DNA of 64,000 bases, from positions 1 to 64,000 of the forward strand of contig NZ_SMAL01000004.1 in NCBI RefSeq assembly GCF_004342165.1, in the 5' to 3' direction. The stretch is from Natranaerovirga pectinivora. Its GTDB lineage: Bacteria > Bacillota > Clostridia > Lachnospirales > DSM-24629. The notes under the pieces were generated by a model. That model was not told the DNA's origin. It saw nothing but the letters and a program-made list of their open reading frames with translations, and ran no database searches. The position numbers were made by a program, and so were the translations under genes. Below are positions 36,596 through 46,551 of the stretch, piece by piece (within the stretch, counting starts at the first letter, position 1; every line of letters starts with the position of its first letter).

Positions 36596-38635
36596 TTAAA
36601 TTTGCTGTTCTACGTGTTTTGGAATTACAATAATTACTTTAAACAAATCACCATCTATATTAATATCTATCCTTCCATTCTGAAGTTCTACCAAACTTTT
36701 AGCAATGGAAAGACCTAAGCCTGAACCTTCTGTATTTCTTGATTCATCTCCTCTTACAAATCTTTCTGTAATCTCTCTAGCATCAAAATTCATCTCATAG
36801 GCAGAGATATTTTTAAATACAAATTCTATCTCTTTTTCATTTTCAATAACATCTATATAGACTCTTGAGTTTTCCATAGCGTACTTGAATATATTGTTCA
36901 TTACATTATCAAATATTCTATAGGTTCTTTTTCCATCTAATTGACACATCACTTTGTTTTCTGGAAGATTCCATTTAAATGTCAGTGAAGACTCTTCAAT
37001 TTTCTCTTCTAACTCACCAATGGTTTGTCTAAAAAGAGCTATAACATCTATGTTTTCGATATTTATATCAATATTGCCACTACTTGCTTTGCTGGCTTCA
37101 AACAAATCTTCAATAAGTATATTTAATCTTTTTGATTTTTTATCAAGAATTTCAATATACTCTTTTTGGGTTTCAGATTCTATAGGTTCTTTTTTTAGTA
37201 AATCAATATAAGTAATAATGGATGTTAATGGGGTTTTAAGGTCATGTGATACATTGGATATGAGTTCTGCCTTCATCTTTTGGCTTTTAATTTCTTTATC
37301 GACTGCTAATTGAAAGCCTTCTTTTATATTGTTTAAGTTTTCATTGATTGGTTTTAACATGCCCTCTTCATCAAGGGTAATATTAAAATCCCCTTCAGCG
37401 AGTTGACTAGTCCCATTGTACACCTTTTGCAGATCCAACATAAATCTAGTTAAATATTTAAAAATAAAGACACTATAGATACCCGCAATTATAAACATAA
37501 TTGGTCCACCCATTAAGACTAACCATAATATTGTTATGTTAACAAGTAGTATCCCAAATATTTTTTTATGAGGATCTTTTGTAATGTCTATTGAAAGTAA
37601 TTCCTTTATTGGTTTACTAAATAAATGAATTACCCCTAGAGGAATATTAATAAATACACTGTTCTTTAGAAAGCCATTTAAAAAGCCAGTATAATAAATG
37701 TATTTTAAATTAACAATGGATAAGTATATAAGCATATACAGTGTAAGTGTTATTGGTATTCCAATAATAAAGAAATAACTGTTTGCCTCGTAAATAATAT
37801 TGGTAAAACTACTATAATAGGCTAAACTATTTCTATCCAGTGTCAATATAATGGCAATACTAATGCCAATTAATGAGGCCCATAATAAGGCTTTGACTTC
37901 TAAGAAGAGCTTATTATAGATTGTACAGATTAAGGTTCTTTTTTGAATGGAATAAGGCACACAAAATGCTATAACAACTAATAAAAATATACTTATAATC
38001 CCTATAGTGAGTATTAACAGTAATAAACTTGGCAAAATATATATTGCTTTCATATTAAAAGTAAATACATCTTGGTAATCTAAAAAATCTTGAGGCATTA
38101 TATAATACATGGTCAGATTAGCAAAATCCATTTTGTTTTCAGTGTAAGAGATGATACTAATAAATAAATTTTGATTAAATCTATATCCTAAAGTATTCTG
38201 GGTAGTAAGATTTCCATTCTCATCAAATATTGCTTTAACATAAAACAAACTATCCTTAATTTGTTCTTCCAACACATTTTCATCCACATAGCCCATATTG
38301 GTAATATGAATGTCTTGTTCATTGGTTAAATAGTATTTTATACTTTCAATATTATCAAAATCTGATCTATATCTTTTTTCCCCTCGTATTTCAGAATTGA
38401 ATAAATACCTCGTTAACCCGCCTAACTCATTAGCAAAGTGGAATCCTTCTATATATGCTCGTGTATCATTTCGAGAATGTATTCTAATTGCCTTAATAGG
38501 TACATAACTTGAAACGGATACTACTGTAAAAAGCAAAATCAACAAAAAGGTTATTAAGTTGTTTTTATAAGTATATTGAGGCTTTTTGCCACTTTCTCTA
38601 TTCTCATCAGTATCATTTTTCAAATTTATATCCAA
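36596..38635 (-). CDS. Sensor histidine kinase with polytopic N-terminus
   Basis: This 679-residue kinase has an N-terminal TM (about 28-48) and an extracytoplasmic segment to about 195. About five further TM helices run to about 395, followed by a HAMP-like linker. The H-box is NVSHDLKTPLTSI, and the HATPase domain ends with GSGLGLSIAKSLVEL. Having so many TM helices before the kinase core is unusual for a classical OmpR-type partner and suggests membrane-linked sensing. It overlaps the response regulator gene by 23 bases, which indicates a two-component pair. Confidence 0.85.
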   Translation of the reverse strand: MDINLKNDTDENRESGKKPQYTYKNNLITFLLILLFTVVSVSSYVPIKAIRIHSRNDTRAYIEGFHFANELGGLTRYLFNSEIRGEKRYRSDFDNIESIKYYLTNEQDIHITNMGYVDENVLEEQIKDSLFYVKAIFDENGNLTTQNTLGYRFNQNLFISIISYTENKMDFANLTMYYIMPQDFLDYQDVFTFNMKAIYILPSLLLLILTIGIISIFLLVVIAFCVPYSIQKRTLICTIYNKLFLEVKALLWASLIGISIAIILTLDRNSLAYYSSFTNIIYEANSYFFIIGIPITLTLYMLIYLSIVNLKYIYYTGFLNGFLKNSVFINIPLGVIHLFSKPIKELLSIDITKDPHKKIFGILLVNITILWLVLMGGPIMFIIAGIYSVFIFKYLTRFMLDLQKVYNGTSQLAEGDFNITLDEEGMLKPINENLNNIKEGFQLAVDKEIKSQKMKAELISNVSHDLKTPLTSIITYIDLLKKEPIESETQKEYIEILDKKSKRLNILIEDLFEASKASSGNIDINIENIDVIALFRQTIGELEEKIEESSLTFKWNLPENKVMCQLDGKRTYRIFDNVMNNIFKYAMENSRVYIDVIENEKEIEFVFKNISAYEMNFDAREITERFVRGDESRNTEGSGLGLSIAKSLVELQNGRIDINIDGDLFKVIIVIPKHVEQQI

Positions 38636-39299
38636 TGCCCCACACCACCTTTAAATATTTTGGCTCCTTTGGATTAATCTCTATTTTTTCACGAATTCGT
38701 CTTATATGAACCGTTACTGTGTCTGGGTTATAAGCGGGTTCTTTCCAAACTTTTTCATATATATCATCAATAGAAAATACTCTATTTGGATTGCTCATAA
38801 GTAAGTAAAGAATTTTATATTCAATTGGCGTAATTTTTACTGCTTCACCATCTACAAATACTTCTTTGCTATCGTCTCTTAACTCAATGCCACCAATTTT
38901 TAGAACACTGTCTTTTGTTTCATTATTTGGTGAAAAAATAGTATATCTTCTTAAATTAGAGTTTACTCTTGCTAACAGCTCCATTGGATTAAAGGGTTTT
39001 GTTATGTAATCGTCAGCCCCAACATTAAGACCCCATATTTTATCTACATCTTCTGATTTTGCAGATAGAAAAATGATTGGGACAGTACTTTTTTCTCTAA
39101 TTTTAATGGTTGCACTTGTGCCATCTAACCTAGGCATCATAATATCAATTAAAATAAGATGTATCTCTTCTTTATCAAAAATCTCAAGGGCTTCTCTGCC
39201 ATCATAAGCCTTGAATACATTGTAATTTTGGTTTTTTAAATATATTTCTATTGCATCAGTAATTTCTTTTTCATCATCCACCACTAGTATATTATACAT
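38613..39299 (-). CDS. OmpR-family response regulator
   Basis: This 228-residue protein has a receiver domain with acidic pocket DDE (8-10), phospho-acceptor Asp52 in LIDIMMP, and the Lys of ITKPF. A C-terminal winged helix follows (about 130-228, with VTVHIRRIREKIE and VWGIGYKF). It is partner to the overlapping kinase gene. Target genes are unknown; the downstream region gives no hint. AGGAGG lies about 11 bases before the ATG. Confidence 0.9.
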   Translation of the reverse strand: MYNILVVDDEKEITDAIEIYLKNQNYNVFKAYDGREALEIFDKEEIHLILIDIMMPRLDGTSATIKIREKSTVPIIFLSAKSEDVDKIWGLNVGADDYITKPFNPMELLARVNSNLRRYTIFSPNNETKDSVLKIGGIELRDDSKEVFVDGEAVKITPIEYKILYLLMSNPNRVFSIDDIYEKVWKEPAYNPDTVTVHIRRIREKIEINPKEPKYLKVVWGIGYKFEK

Positions 39300-39423
39300 T
39301 TAATACTACGCCTCCTAATTGTAATGAGATATCTCTTAATTATAATAACATATACTTCTTAAATTACTATCATTATAATTATTAAAATTTTCTTAAGGTC
39401 TATACCCTTTTTTTTTACGCAAA

Positions 39424-39457
39424 AAAACTCATCAGGTTTTTTTCCTAATGAGTTTAT
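39424..39457 (-). terminator. Intrinsic terminator after the SulP gene
   Basis: The minus-strand stem AAACTCAT / ATGAGTTT (with an inner AGG/CCT extension) is followed by TTTTTTT, 17 bases past the stop. Confidence 0.75.
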
Positions 39458-39473
39458 ATATTTTTGATTCTAT

Positions 39474-41084
39474 TTATACATATGGGAATGGTGATGGTTC
39501 ATTGAATGAATCGTCTATGTTAACACTTGTAATAGTCTCAGCATTTTTAAATAACACTTGGCAATTTTGACTTAATCTTATTAATGTTACTTTTTTGCCT
39601 AATGTATGGTATTTGTCAGCTACGCCATTAATAGCCTCCATTGCTGAATGATCCATTACTTTAGCATATTTCAAATCTATTATTATTTCATTTGGATCGT
39701 TATTAAAATCGAATAAGTCTCTAAAGTTTAATACTGAACCAAAGAATATTGTACCGTTAATTTTATATGTTGTTATTCCATTCTCTTCGTCATTTTCAAC
39801 ATTTGCATAGATAACTTTGCCTTTTTCCCAAGCAAATATTAACGCTGATAAAACCACACCTATAATTACTGCTGTTGCTAAATCTATAAATACCGTACCT
39901 ACAGTAACAACAATTACAACTAATAAATCTTGCATAGGTATTTTATTTCTATATTTTAAACTCTCCCATTTGAAAGTCCCTACTACAACCATAAACATAA
40001 CACCCACTAGACCAGCTAGAGGAATAGCGTTTACAAAACTAGATCCAAACATAATAAAAATCATTAATGATACAGAGGCAACAATACCTGATAATCTTGT
40101 TCTACCACCTGATTTAATGTTGATGATGGATTGACCAATCATAGCATCTCCACCCATACCACCAAAAAAACCATTTACAAAATTTGCAAACCCTTGTGCG
40201 ATACATTCTTTATTACTTCTACCTCTTGTATCTGTCATTTCATCTATAACTCTAAGGGTAAGAACTGCTTCTGTTAATCCTACAAGGGCTCCAATTAACG
40301 CATATGGGAATATAATTCTTAGCATATCTATACTAATAACCACTTGTGGCATATGGAATCTTGGCAATCCACCTGTTAATTCCATCCCTGCAAAATCTTG
40401 TACATTTCTTAAGTGATATCCAAAACGTCCTAAAACAACAGCGATAACTGTCATTACGATAATAGCAACCAAGCTAGATGGTACTGCTTTAGTAATCTTA
40501 GGTACAATATGGATAATAGCCATTGTAAATAGTACAAAAAGTAACATTATAGTAAAATCAAGCCTTGGTAACCAAACTTTTTGAATGGTTTCGATACCAT
40601 CTACTACTACAACTTTATCTACTTTGAATTGTGACCATTGAGCTAAAAATATAACAATTGAAAGACCATTAAGAAAGCCTAACATAACTGAGTAAGGTAT
40701 AATCCTTGCAAATCTGCCTAATCTAAATACCCCTATTAACATCTGAATAATACCCATTAATACTACTGTTGCAAATAAGTACTCTAATCCATGTTGATAT
40801 ATTAAAGAAGCGAAAACCACTGAAATTGCTGCTGTAGAAGAACTAATCATTCCAGGTCTACCAGTGAAAATTGCTGCAATAAGACCAATCATAAATGCTG
40901 TTTGTAGACTTAATATTGGACTTACTCCTGCAACAAAGGCAAAGGCTACTGACTCAGGAATTAAAGCAAGGGCTACTGTTAATCCTGAAAGAATATCATT
41001 TTTAATATATTTCTTATTGTTACTAAATTGATGCTTCATCTTGATTACGAAGTTATTTACATTGTTTTTTATTGAATTTGTCAT
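39474..41084 (-). CDS. SulP-family anion transporter with STAS domain
   Basis: This protein of about 536 residues has a SulP membrane domain (about 14 TM spans, to roughly residue 410). It contains GLTVALALIPESVAFAFVAG and GGMGGDAMIGQSIIN as family blocks. A cytoplasmic STAS domain follows (about 425-536, with VMDHSAMEAI). Substrates of the family include sulfate, bicarbonate and other anions; this one is not decidable. AAGGAG six bases upstream selects the ATG at 41084 over one 33 bases earlier. A palindrome lies just upstream. Confidence 0.88.
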   Translation of the reverse strand: MTNSIKNNVNNFVIKMKHQFSNNKKYIKNDILSGLTVALALIPESVAFAFVAGVSPILSLQTAFMIGLIAAIFTGRPGMISSSTAAISVVFASLIYQHGLEYLFATVVLMGIIQMLIGVFRLGRFARIIPYSVMLGFLNGLSIVIFLAQWSQFKVDKVVVVDGIETIQKVWLPRLDFTIMLLFVLFTMAIIHIVPKITKAVPSSLVAIIVMTVIAVVLGRFGYHLRNVQDFAGMELTGGLPRFHMPQVVISIDMLRIIFPYALIGALVGLTEAVLTLRVIDEMTDTRGRSNKECIAQGFANFVNGFFGGMGGDAMIGQSIINIKSGGRTRLSGIVASVSLMIFIMFGSSFVNAIPLAGLVGVMFMVVVGTFKWESLKYRNKIPMQDLLVVIVVTVGTVFIDLATAVIIGVVLSALIFAWEKGKVIYANVENDEENGITTYKINGTIFFGSVLNFRDLFDFNNDPNEIIIDLKYAKVMDHSAMEAINGVADKYHTLGKKVTLIRLSQNCQVLFKNAETITSVNIDDSFNEPSPFPYV

Positions 41085-41112
41085 GTACATCTCCTTATTT
41101 ATATTATTTATT

Positions 41113-41169
41113 ATCATTTAAATGATTTGTTTATCCGCTCACATTTGAATCTTCCTGAAGTCTCAGGAA
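41113..41169. promoter_or_regulatory. Palindromes upstream of the SulP gene
   Basis: ATCATTTAAATGAT at 41113-41126 is a perfect 14-base palindrome. TTCCTGA-AGTC-TCAGGAA at 41152-41169 is a perfect hairpin. Either could be an operator or leader structure for the SulP gene; no family is assigned. Confidence 0.35.
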
Positions 41170-41325
41170 ACATTAACTCTTAATAAATCTAAAGTTTTAT
41201 GTTACAAGCCGAATAATGACACTTCCTCATAAACACTTTAAAATTATTTTTTAGTTAATAGCCACAAGAGAATACTATAGCAAAAAAACTCCAAAGAGAC
41301 AAATAGAAAATTATGCACTATATAC

Positions 41326-41360
41326 AATAAAAACCCTACAAAATATGTAGGGTTTTTATT
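41326..41360 (-). terminator. Intrinsic terminator after ftsH
   Basis: AATAAAAACCCTACA and TGTAGGGTTTTTATT form a perfect 15-bp stem immediately past the ftsH stop. Confidence 0.85.
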
Positions 41361-41369
41361 GTTATATTA

Positions 41370-43190
41370 TTAACTTTGTAAGATTTTCATAAATTCTTCT
41401 CCAGTTATCGTTTCTTTTTCAATAAGATAACTAGAAAGTTCGTGTAGTTTATCTATGTTCTCTTGTAAAATATTTATAGCCTTTTCGTGAGCTTTTTTAA
41501 TTATACTTAATACTTCTTCATCTATCTTTGTAGCAGTTGCTTGTGAACAAGCCAAAGAGGAATCGCCGCCTAGATACTGATTAGAAACCGTTTCTAGTGC
41601 CATCATATCAAAGTTTTTACTCATACCTAAGCGTGTTACCATATTTCTTGCTATTTTTGTTGACTGCTCTATATCATTAGCTGCTCCTGATGTACATGTT
41701 CCAAATATCAATTCTTCAGCAGCACGGCCACCTGTGAATGTAGCAATTTTATTAAGGGCTTCTTCTTTAGTCATTAGCACATTTTCTTCTTCTGCAATTT
41801 GCATTGTATACCCTAGAGCACCAGATGTACGTGGTACAATTGTAATCTTATGAACAGGTGCGGATTCAGTTTGTTTGGCCGCAACAATGGCATGGCCTAT
41901 TTCATGGTATGCAATGATTTTCTTTTCCTTAGGAGAAATAACTGCGCCTTTTCTTTGATATCCAGCAATAACAACTTCTACTGATTCTTCAAGATCAATT
42001 TGTGTAACAACTTTTCTTCTATTCCTTACAGCACTTAGAGCACCTTCATTAATGATATTGGCTAATTCTGCCCCTGATGCCCCTGATGTTGCTCTTGCAA
42101 TGGCATTAAAGTCAACACTATCATCAATTTTTATATTTTTAGAATGAACTTTTAATATAGATTCTCTTCCTGCTAAATCTGGTAGCTCTACAGGGATACG
42201 TCTATCAAATCTTCCAGGTCGAAGGAGTGCTTTATCCAGAGAATCTGGTCTATTGGTTGCTGCTAATATAACAACACCTTTTTCTCCACTAAAACCATCC
42301 ATTTCAGTTAATAATTGATTTAGGGTTTGTTCTCTTTCATCATTACCCCCTAAACCACCATTGTCTCTTTTTTTACCTATTGTATCAATTTCATCAATAA
42401 ATACAATACAAGGCGCCTTAGCTTGGGCTTCTTTGAATAAGTCTCTTACTCTAGCTGCCCCCATTCCAACAAACATCTCAACAAATTCTGACCCGGATAT
42501 AGAGAAGAATGGTACTTTGGCTTCTCCTGCGACAGCTTTAGCAAGGAGTGTTTTACCTGTCCCTGGTGGTCCTACAAGTAATGCACCTTTTGGCATTATG
42601 GCACCAATTTCTTTATATTTATTAGGATTGTTAAGAAAATCTACAATCTCATTTAAAGCTTCCTTCGCTTCATCTTGCCCTGCTACATCTTTAAATGTTT
42701 TACCTGTTTCTGCTTCCACATAAACTTTGGCATTGCTCTTTCCAAAGCCCATAAGGTTATTACCACCCATTCTCTTTTGCATAGAATTCATAAGTAATCT
42801 ACTGATTCCAACAAATAAAAGGATAGGGAAAACCCAAGTTAATATAAAATTCATAAGAGGTGAATTCTCTCGAGGGATCACTCTTGTAAATTTTACCCCT
42901 GCATTTTCAAGACGGTTGGTAAGATCTGGATCATTCATAACACCTGTTACAAATATTTTTTCTTCCCCTGCTTCATTGGTTGTTGAAAAAGCAATTTGAT
43001 TGTCTTGAACCTCTACTTTTTCTATAATACCTTCTTCTATTTTAGATAAAAATGTGCCATAATCCGTTTCTGTAATATTTCTACTTATAAAATATGGAAA
43101 TATAAAAGCATTTAAAAACATTACAATAATCATAATGGTCATATAGTAAAAAAATATGGGTTTTTTTGGATTTTTTTGATCTTTCATCAT
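41370..43190 (-). CDS. ftsH: ATP-dependent membrane zinc protease FtsH
   Basis: This 606-residue AAA protease has two N-terminal TM helices (about 12-32 and 112-132) flanking an extracytoplasmic domain. Walker A is GPPGTGKT (207-214), Walker B FIDEID, and the second region of homology ATNRPDSLDKALLRPGRFDR. The zinc motif is HEIGH (429-433), a HExGH form where most FtsH proteins have HEAGH. It degrades misfolded and regulatory membrane proteins. GGGGG precedes the paired ATGs. It is a single gene here, not the hpt-linked copy typical of Bacillus, so it may be a second FtsH. Confidence 0.88.
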   Translation of the reverse strand: MMKDQKNPKKPIFFYYMTIMIIVMFLNAFIFPYFISRNITETDYGTFLSKIEEGIIEKVEVQDNQIAFSTTNEAGEEKIFVTGVMNDPDLTNRLENAGVKFTRVIPRENSPLMNFILTWVFPILLFVGISRLLMNSMQKRMGGNNLMGFGKSNAKVYVEAETGKTFKDVAGQDEAKEALNEIVDFLNNPNKYKEIGAIMPKGALLVGPPGTGKTLLAKAVAGEAKVPFFSISGSEFVEMFVGMGAARVRDLFKEAQAKAPCIVFIDEIDTIGKKRDNGGLGGNDEREQTLNQLLTEMDGFSGEKGVVILAATNRPDSLDKALLRPGRFDRRIPVELPDLAGRESILKVHSKNIKIDDSVDFNAIARATSGASGAELANIINEGALSAVRNRRKVVTQIDLEESVEVVIAGYQRKGAVISPKEKKIIAYHEIGHAIVAAKQTESAPVHKITIVPRTSGALGYTMQIAEEENVLMTKEEALNKIATFTGGRAAEELIFGTCTSGAANDIEQSTKIARNMVTRLGMSKNFDMMALETVSNQYLGGDSSLACSQATATKIDEEVLSIIKKAHEKAINILQENIDKLHELSSYLIEKETITGEEFMKILQS

Positions 43191-43312
43191 TCTAGCCCCC
43201 TTCTAAGGTCTTTATCTATTTTAAACTATTTTATTTCTGTGATAGCTTACCTTATTGTATATAGTCAATATTAACTCAATATGAACTCAGAAACAAAGTA
43301 ATTTATTCAGAA

Positions 43313-43342
43313 AAACTCGCCTAATAAGTTATAGACGAGTTT
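43313..43342 (-). terminator. Intrinsic terminator after the ABC permease operon
   Basis: AAACTCG and CGAGTTT form the stem with extra internal pairing (TATAACTTATTA). A T run follows on the minus strand. Confidence 0.7.
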
Positions 43343-43350
43343 GATAAAAA

Positions 43351-44076
43351 CTATACCATTATTCGTTTTTTAAATACTTTAAAGATTAATATATTCATTA
43401 AGATTAAATACACAAGGCCAACAACATAATAACTCCAAAACCCAAGATTTAAAACCCCTTCACCTAATACAGATACACTAAAGGCCTTAACAGACCAAAA
43501 ATTAGGTTCAAAAGAGAAGAAAAATTCCTTAGCATCTGTAAAAAACAATGAACCTATCGGTAAGACAATAATCATCCCAACTGCCTTTAACATTGCAAAA
43601 CCTTCTATTTTATTGCTTGCTAAACAATTAATTGCCATAGCAGCAATTGAACTAAAAAAAGCGATAGAAAGAGGCACTAGAATCATTGCGTATAGTGGTA
43701 CTTCAACAAGTCCTCTCATAATTAACAAGGATATTATTGAAGTCACCAGAGTCAATACATAACTCATTAAAAACCTAAACCCTACAAAAAAATTAAAACT
43801 TACAGGTGATACATCAATGGCATATAAAATCTTATCATCTCTGTCATCCAAAATAGAAAATCCAATAATGGCTCCAGTAATTAATGCGGTCATAAGCATT
43901 AACCCTGCCATTACAATATGATAAAATCCCGCCAAAGAAAAGTTAAATTGTTCTTCTGCATATGGAATAGCAAATCTTGCTATGGTTGATAAAAGTAATG
44001 GATAAAAGAGTAAAAAACGAAGCAAAGGATCACGAAGCCATTTTTTAACTTCATACGTCATATAATTTTTGCTCAT
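43351..44076 (-). CDS. ABC-2 exporter permease
   Basis: A protein of about 241 residues with six TM helices and short loops, like the fluoroquinolone/drug exporter permeases that pair with NodI/CcmA-type ATPases. The ATG at 44076 is set by GGAGGTG and lies directly after the preceding permease gene's stop; longer upstream readings would overlap that gene heavily. The substrate is unknown. Confidence 0.8.
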   Translation of the reverse strand: MSKNYMTYEVKKWLRDPLLRFLLFYPLLLSTIARFAIPYAEEQFNFSLAGFYHIVMAGLMLMTALITGAIIGFSILDDRDDKILYAIDVSPVSFNFFVGFRFLMSYVLTLVTSIISLLIMRGLVEVPLYAMILVPLSIAFFSSIAAMAINCLASNKIEGFAMLKAVGMIIVLPIGSLFFTDAKEFFFSFEPNFWSVKAFSVSVLGEGVLNLGFWSYYVVGLVYLILMNILIFKVFKKRIMV

Positions 44077-44077
44077 A

Positions 44078-44812
44078 TTACTCACCTCCATATTCTTTGG
44101 CACTAAAGACATCAAATTTCTTGGATACAAAGTAATACAAAATGCCTGCAAATCCAATAAGATAAGCTAAGCTAAAGCTAAATTCAAGAGTGTCTGGACT
44201 TTCAACAGAGGCCATTAATATCACCAAAGCTGCTCTTGTAGGATTGATAAATTGTACCCATTCAAACCAATTGGCAGTAATAATATGAAGGGCTTGAAGC
44301 AATGTAGGAATGGCAAGTACAAAAGTTCCAATAAATACCCACATTAGTAAATTGGTGAAATCCTGAGATTTGTAAGTAAATAAAATACCACAACAAGCAA
44401 AGACAAATGATACTAAAATGACACCACCAAAAATGCCAAAGTAATTAATGGATAAATCCCTAAAGATCACACCATAAATCAAAAGGATTGCTAATGTAAT
44501 AACACTTGAAATAACGGTAGCAACAATCTTTGATATCAAATAATAATGCTTACTAATAGGCGTAACCATTAGACTTTTTAAGGCATTTTCTTGTTTTTCA
44601 AACATCATCCCTGCACCAATTAATAAGAATGACATCATTGTAGCATCCAGATATATAAACAGTGGAAAATAGGCATCTAAAGGGTTGACATTAATCAACT
44701 GAATCATAATAATCCATATTAATGAGGTGCCTAAGCTGGCATAAGTAATACCATACTTTAGCATTCTACTTTCTTCACATTTTAATAGCGTTATAAATTT
44801 ACTCATAAGCAT
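44078..44812 (-). CDS. ABC-2 exporter permease
   Basis: This 244-residue protein has six TM helices. A cytoplasmic segment, FEKQENALKSLMVTPISKHYYLI, carries the EKE-type coupling pattern of ABC-2 permeases (EKQENALKSLMVTP). It overlaps the ATPase gene by 14 bases. With the following permease it probably forms the channel of a TetR-controlled drug exporter. Confidence 0.82.
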   Translation of the reverse strand: MLMSKFITLLKCEESRMLKYGITYASLGTSLIWIIMIQLINVNPLDAYFPLFIYLDATMMSFLLIGAGMMFEKQENALKSLMVTPISKHYYLISKIVATVISSVITLAILLIYGVIFRDLSINYFGIFGGVILVSFVFACCGILFTYKSQDFTNLLMWVFIGTFVLAIPTLLQALHIITANWFEWVQFINPTRAALVILMASVESPDTLEFSFSLAYLIGFAGILYYFVSKKFDVFSAKEYGGE

Positions 44813-45659
44813 TCACCCCAGTAACTTTGATAAATATCTCATCAAGGGTCGTTTCTCCACTGTGAATTGTAATAACTTCTTTATTTCTAAGTATTTCAAA
44901 AAACCCATCGTTCTTTTGCAAAGTATCCATATCATATACTCTTGTCATCATACCATTATCATCTTTATATTCGACTTTTATTTCTCTTTTCCCATATCTT
45001 AGTTTCAAATCTTTTGGTGTACTAATCTCTCTTATTTCCCCATTGGTGATAAATGCCACACGATCACAAAGCTCTTCTACATCGTGCATCATATGAGTTG
45101 TTAAGAAAACTGTACCGCCATTGTCTCTAAACTCAGCGATCATATTTTTAACAATACGTGCATTTACAGGATCTAGACCACTTGTTGGCTCATCTAAAAA
45201 CAACATTTTAGGATTATTAATTAAAGCTCTTGCAAAGTTCAATCTAGATTTCATACCTTTAGAAAATGAGGCTACTCTTTTATCTCTGTCTTCCCATAGC
45301 CCTAGTCTTTCAAGAATAGGCTGAATCTCTGCCCCATAAGGGTATAAATCACGGTAAAACTTCAAATTCTCAAGGGCTGTTAATTTTGAAAATAAAACTG
45401 GCATTTCAAACCCTACACCGATGTCATTAAAAATACTTTTATCGTAATCTTCAAGGTTTTTACCCATATAAGTAATTTCACCTTCATAATTCTTTAGTAT
45501 TTTAGTCATTAACTTTTGTGTAGTGGATTTACCCATTCCTGAAGGCCCTAAAAACCCAAAGATCTCTCCTTGTGAAAACTCAAAGGAAATGCCTTTGATG
45601 GTATCCTCTTTATTGCCTGGATACTTGAATCTTAAATCGGAAACTTTAAACATAATCAT
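44799..45659 (-). CDS. ABC exporter ATP-binding protein
   Basis: This 286-residue ATPase has Walker A GPSGMGKST, signature FSKGMKSRL, Walker B MLFLDEPTSGLDP and H-loop TTHMMHD. A C-terminal extension of roughly 70 residues is typical of drug-export ATPases. It lies second in the operon, after the TetR gene, and powers the two permeases encoded downstream. GGAGGATG-type spacing precedes the start. Confidence 0.88.
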   Translation of the reverse strand: MIMFKVSDLRFKYPGNKEDTIKGISFEFSQGEIFGFLGPSGMGKSTTQKLMTKILKNYEGEITYMGKNLEDYDKSIFNDIGVGFEMPVLFSKLTALENLKFYRDLYPYGAEIQPILERLGLWEDRDKRVASFSKGMKSRLNFARALINNPKMLFLDEPTSGLDPVNARIVKNMIAEFRDNGGTVFLTTHMMHDVEELCDRVAFITNGEIREISTPKDLKLRYGKREIKVEYKDDNGMMTRVYDMDTLQKNDGFFEILRNKEVITIHSGETTLDEIFIKVTGVNAYE

Positions 45660-45668
45660 CCATCCTCC

Positions 45669-46280
45669 CTAATTTGAAATGCCTTTTTTTATTATTTGAA
45701 ACACACCATCGAATATTGTTCTTACTTCTTCTAATTCAGAATGTCTTTCATATATAAGTTTTATAGCCATATCCGATGTAGCGTTAGAAAACAAAAGTAA
45801 AATTGATTTATTATTAAGATCTTTACTAATGGCACCATTTTCTTTGTCTTTATTAATAATCCTTTCAAAAAATGGATAAAAACTCTCTAATCCTTGTTCA
45901 ATCAGTTTCTTAATTTTCTTATTTTTTGAAGTCATTATATATGACCCAATGGTTAAATATTTGGGCTGGGAAAAGGCGAATTCTAATGCGCCATTAAATG
46001 AGCTATAATAAAAATCATAAAAACTCATATTCATTGCATTGTCCATAGTATCCTTTATATATGTTAATTTTTCAGTTTGTATAATATTAATAATATGAAA
46101 AATGACATCGTCTTTGTCTTCAAAATACTGATAAAAACTACCACGAGCTATCTTAGCCTCTCTAACGATATCCGCCACATCTGTTTCATCAACACCTTTT
46201 GAAGCAAAAACATCTATAATGGCCTCTGTAATTCTTTTTTTCTTCTCATCTGGTAAATTCTCAAATCTCTGAGTTGGCAT
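45669..46280 (-). CDS. TetR-family repressor of the ABC exporter
   Basis: A protein of about 203 residues. The helix-turn-helix is VADIVREAKIARGSFYQYF, close to the N-terminus, and the ligand domain is all-helical. The start is the ATG at 46280 (MPTQRFENLPDEKKKR) with AAGGAAGG upstream. A longer reading would run through the operator. Two TGACACA-type palindromes upstream are the likely binding sites, giving control of itself and the ABC genes. Confidence 0.86.
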   Translation of the reverse strand: MPTQRFENLPDEKKKRITEAIIDVFASKGVDETDVADIVREAKIARGSFYQYFEDKDDVIFHIINIIQTEKLTYIKDTMDNAMNMSFYDFYYSSFNGALEFAFSQPKYLTIGSYIMTSKNKKIKKLIEQGLESFYPFFERIINKDKENGAISKDLNNKSILLLFSNATSDMAIKLIYERHSELEEVRTIFDGVFQIIKKGISN

Positions 46281-46310
46281 TAGTACCTTCCTTTCAATAA
46301 AATTCAAAAG

Positions 46311-46358
46311 TGACACATCTGTCATCTTTAAGATACCATAAAAGTGACACACGTGTCA
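46311..46358 (-). promoter_or_regulatory. Double TetR operator
   Basis: TGACACATCTGTCA at 46311-46324 and TGACACACGTGTCA at 46345-46358 are related palindromes with centres 34 bases apart. They lie in the leader/promoter of the TetR-ABC operon. Confidence 0.7.
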
Positions 46359-46551
46359 ATCTTTATTGTTTAATTTTTATACTTTTTCAATAGCCTTTTA
46401 TTCCTACTATAAATAGTGTTTAACAATGACAGCTTTTTTTTCATATGGTATAATTTAGAAAAACCTAAGATACATTAGATTTCATAGGAAGTCTATTTCA
46501 TTAAAAACTCTATCACAATAAAATAACTTAACTTTAAGGAGTTGCTTACAT

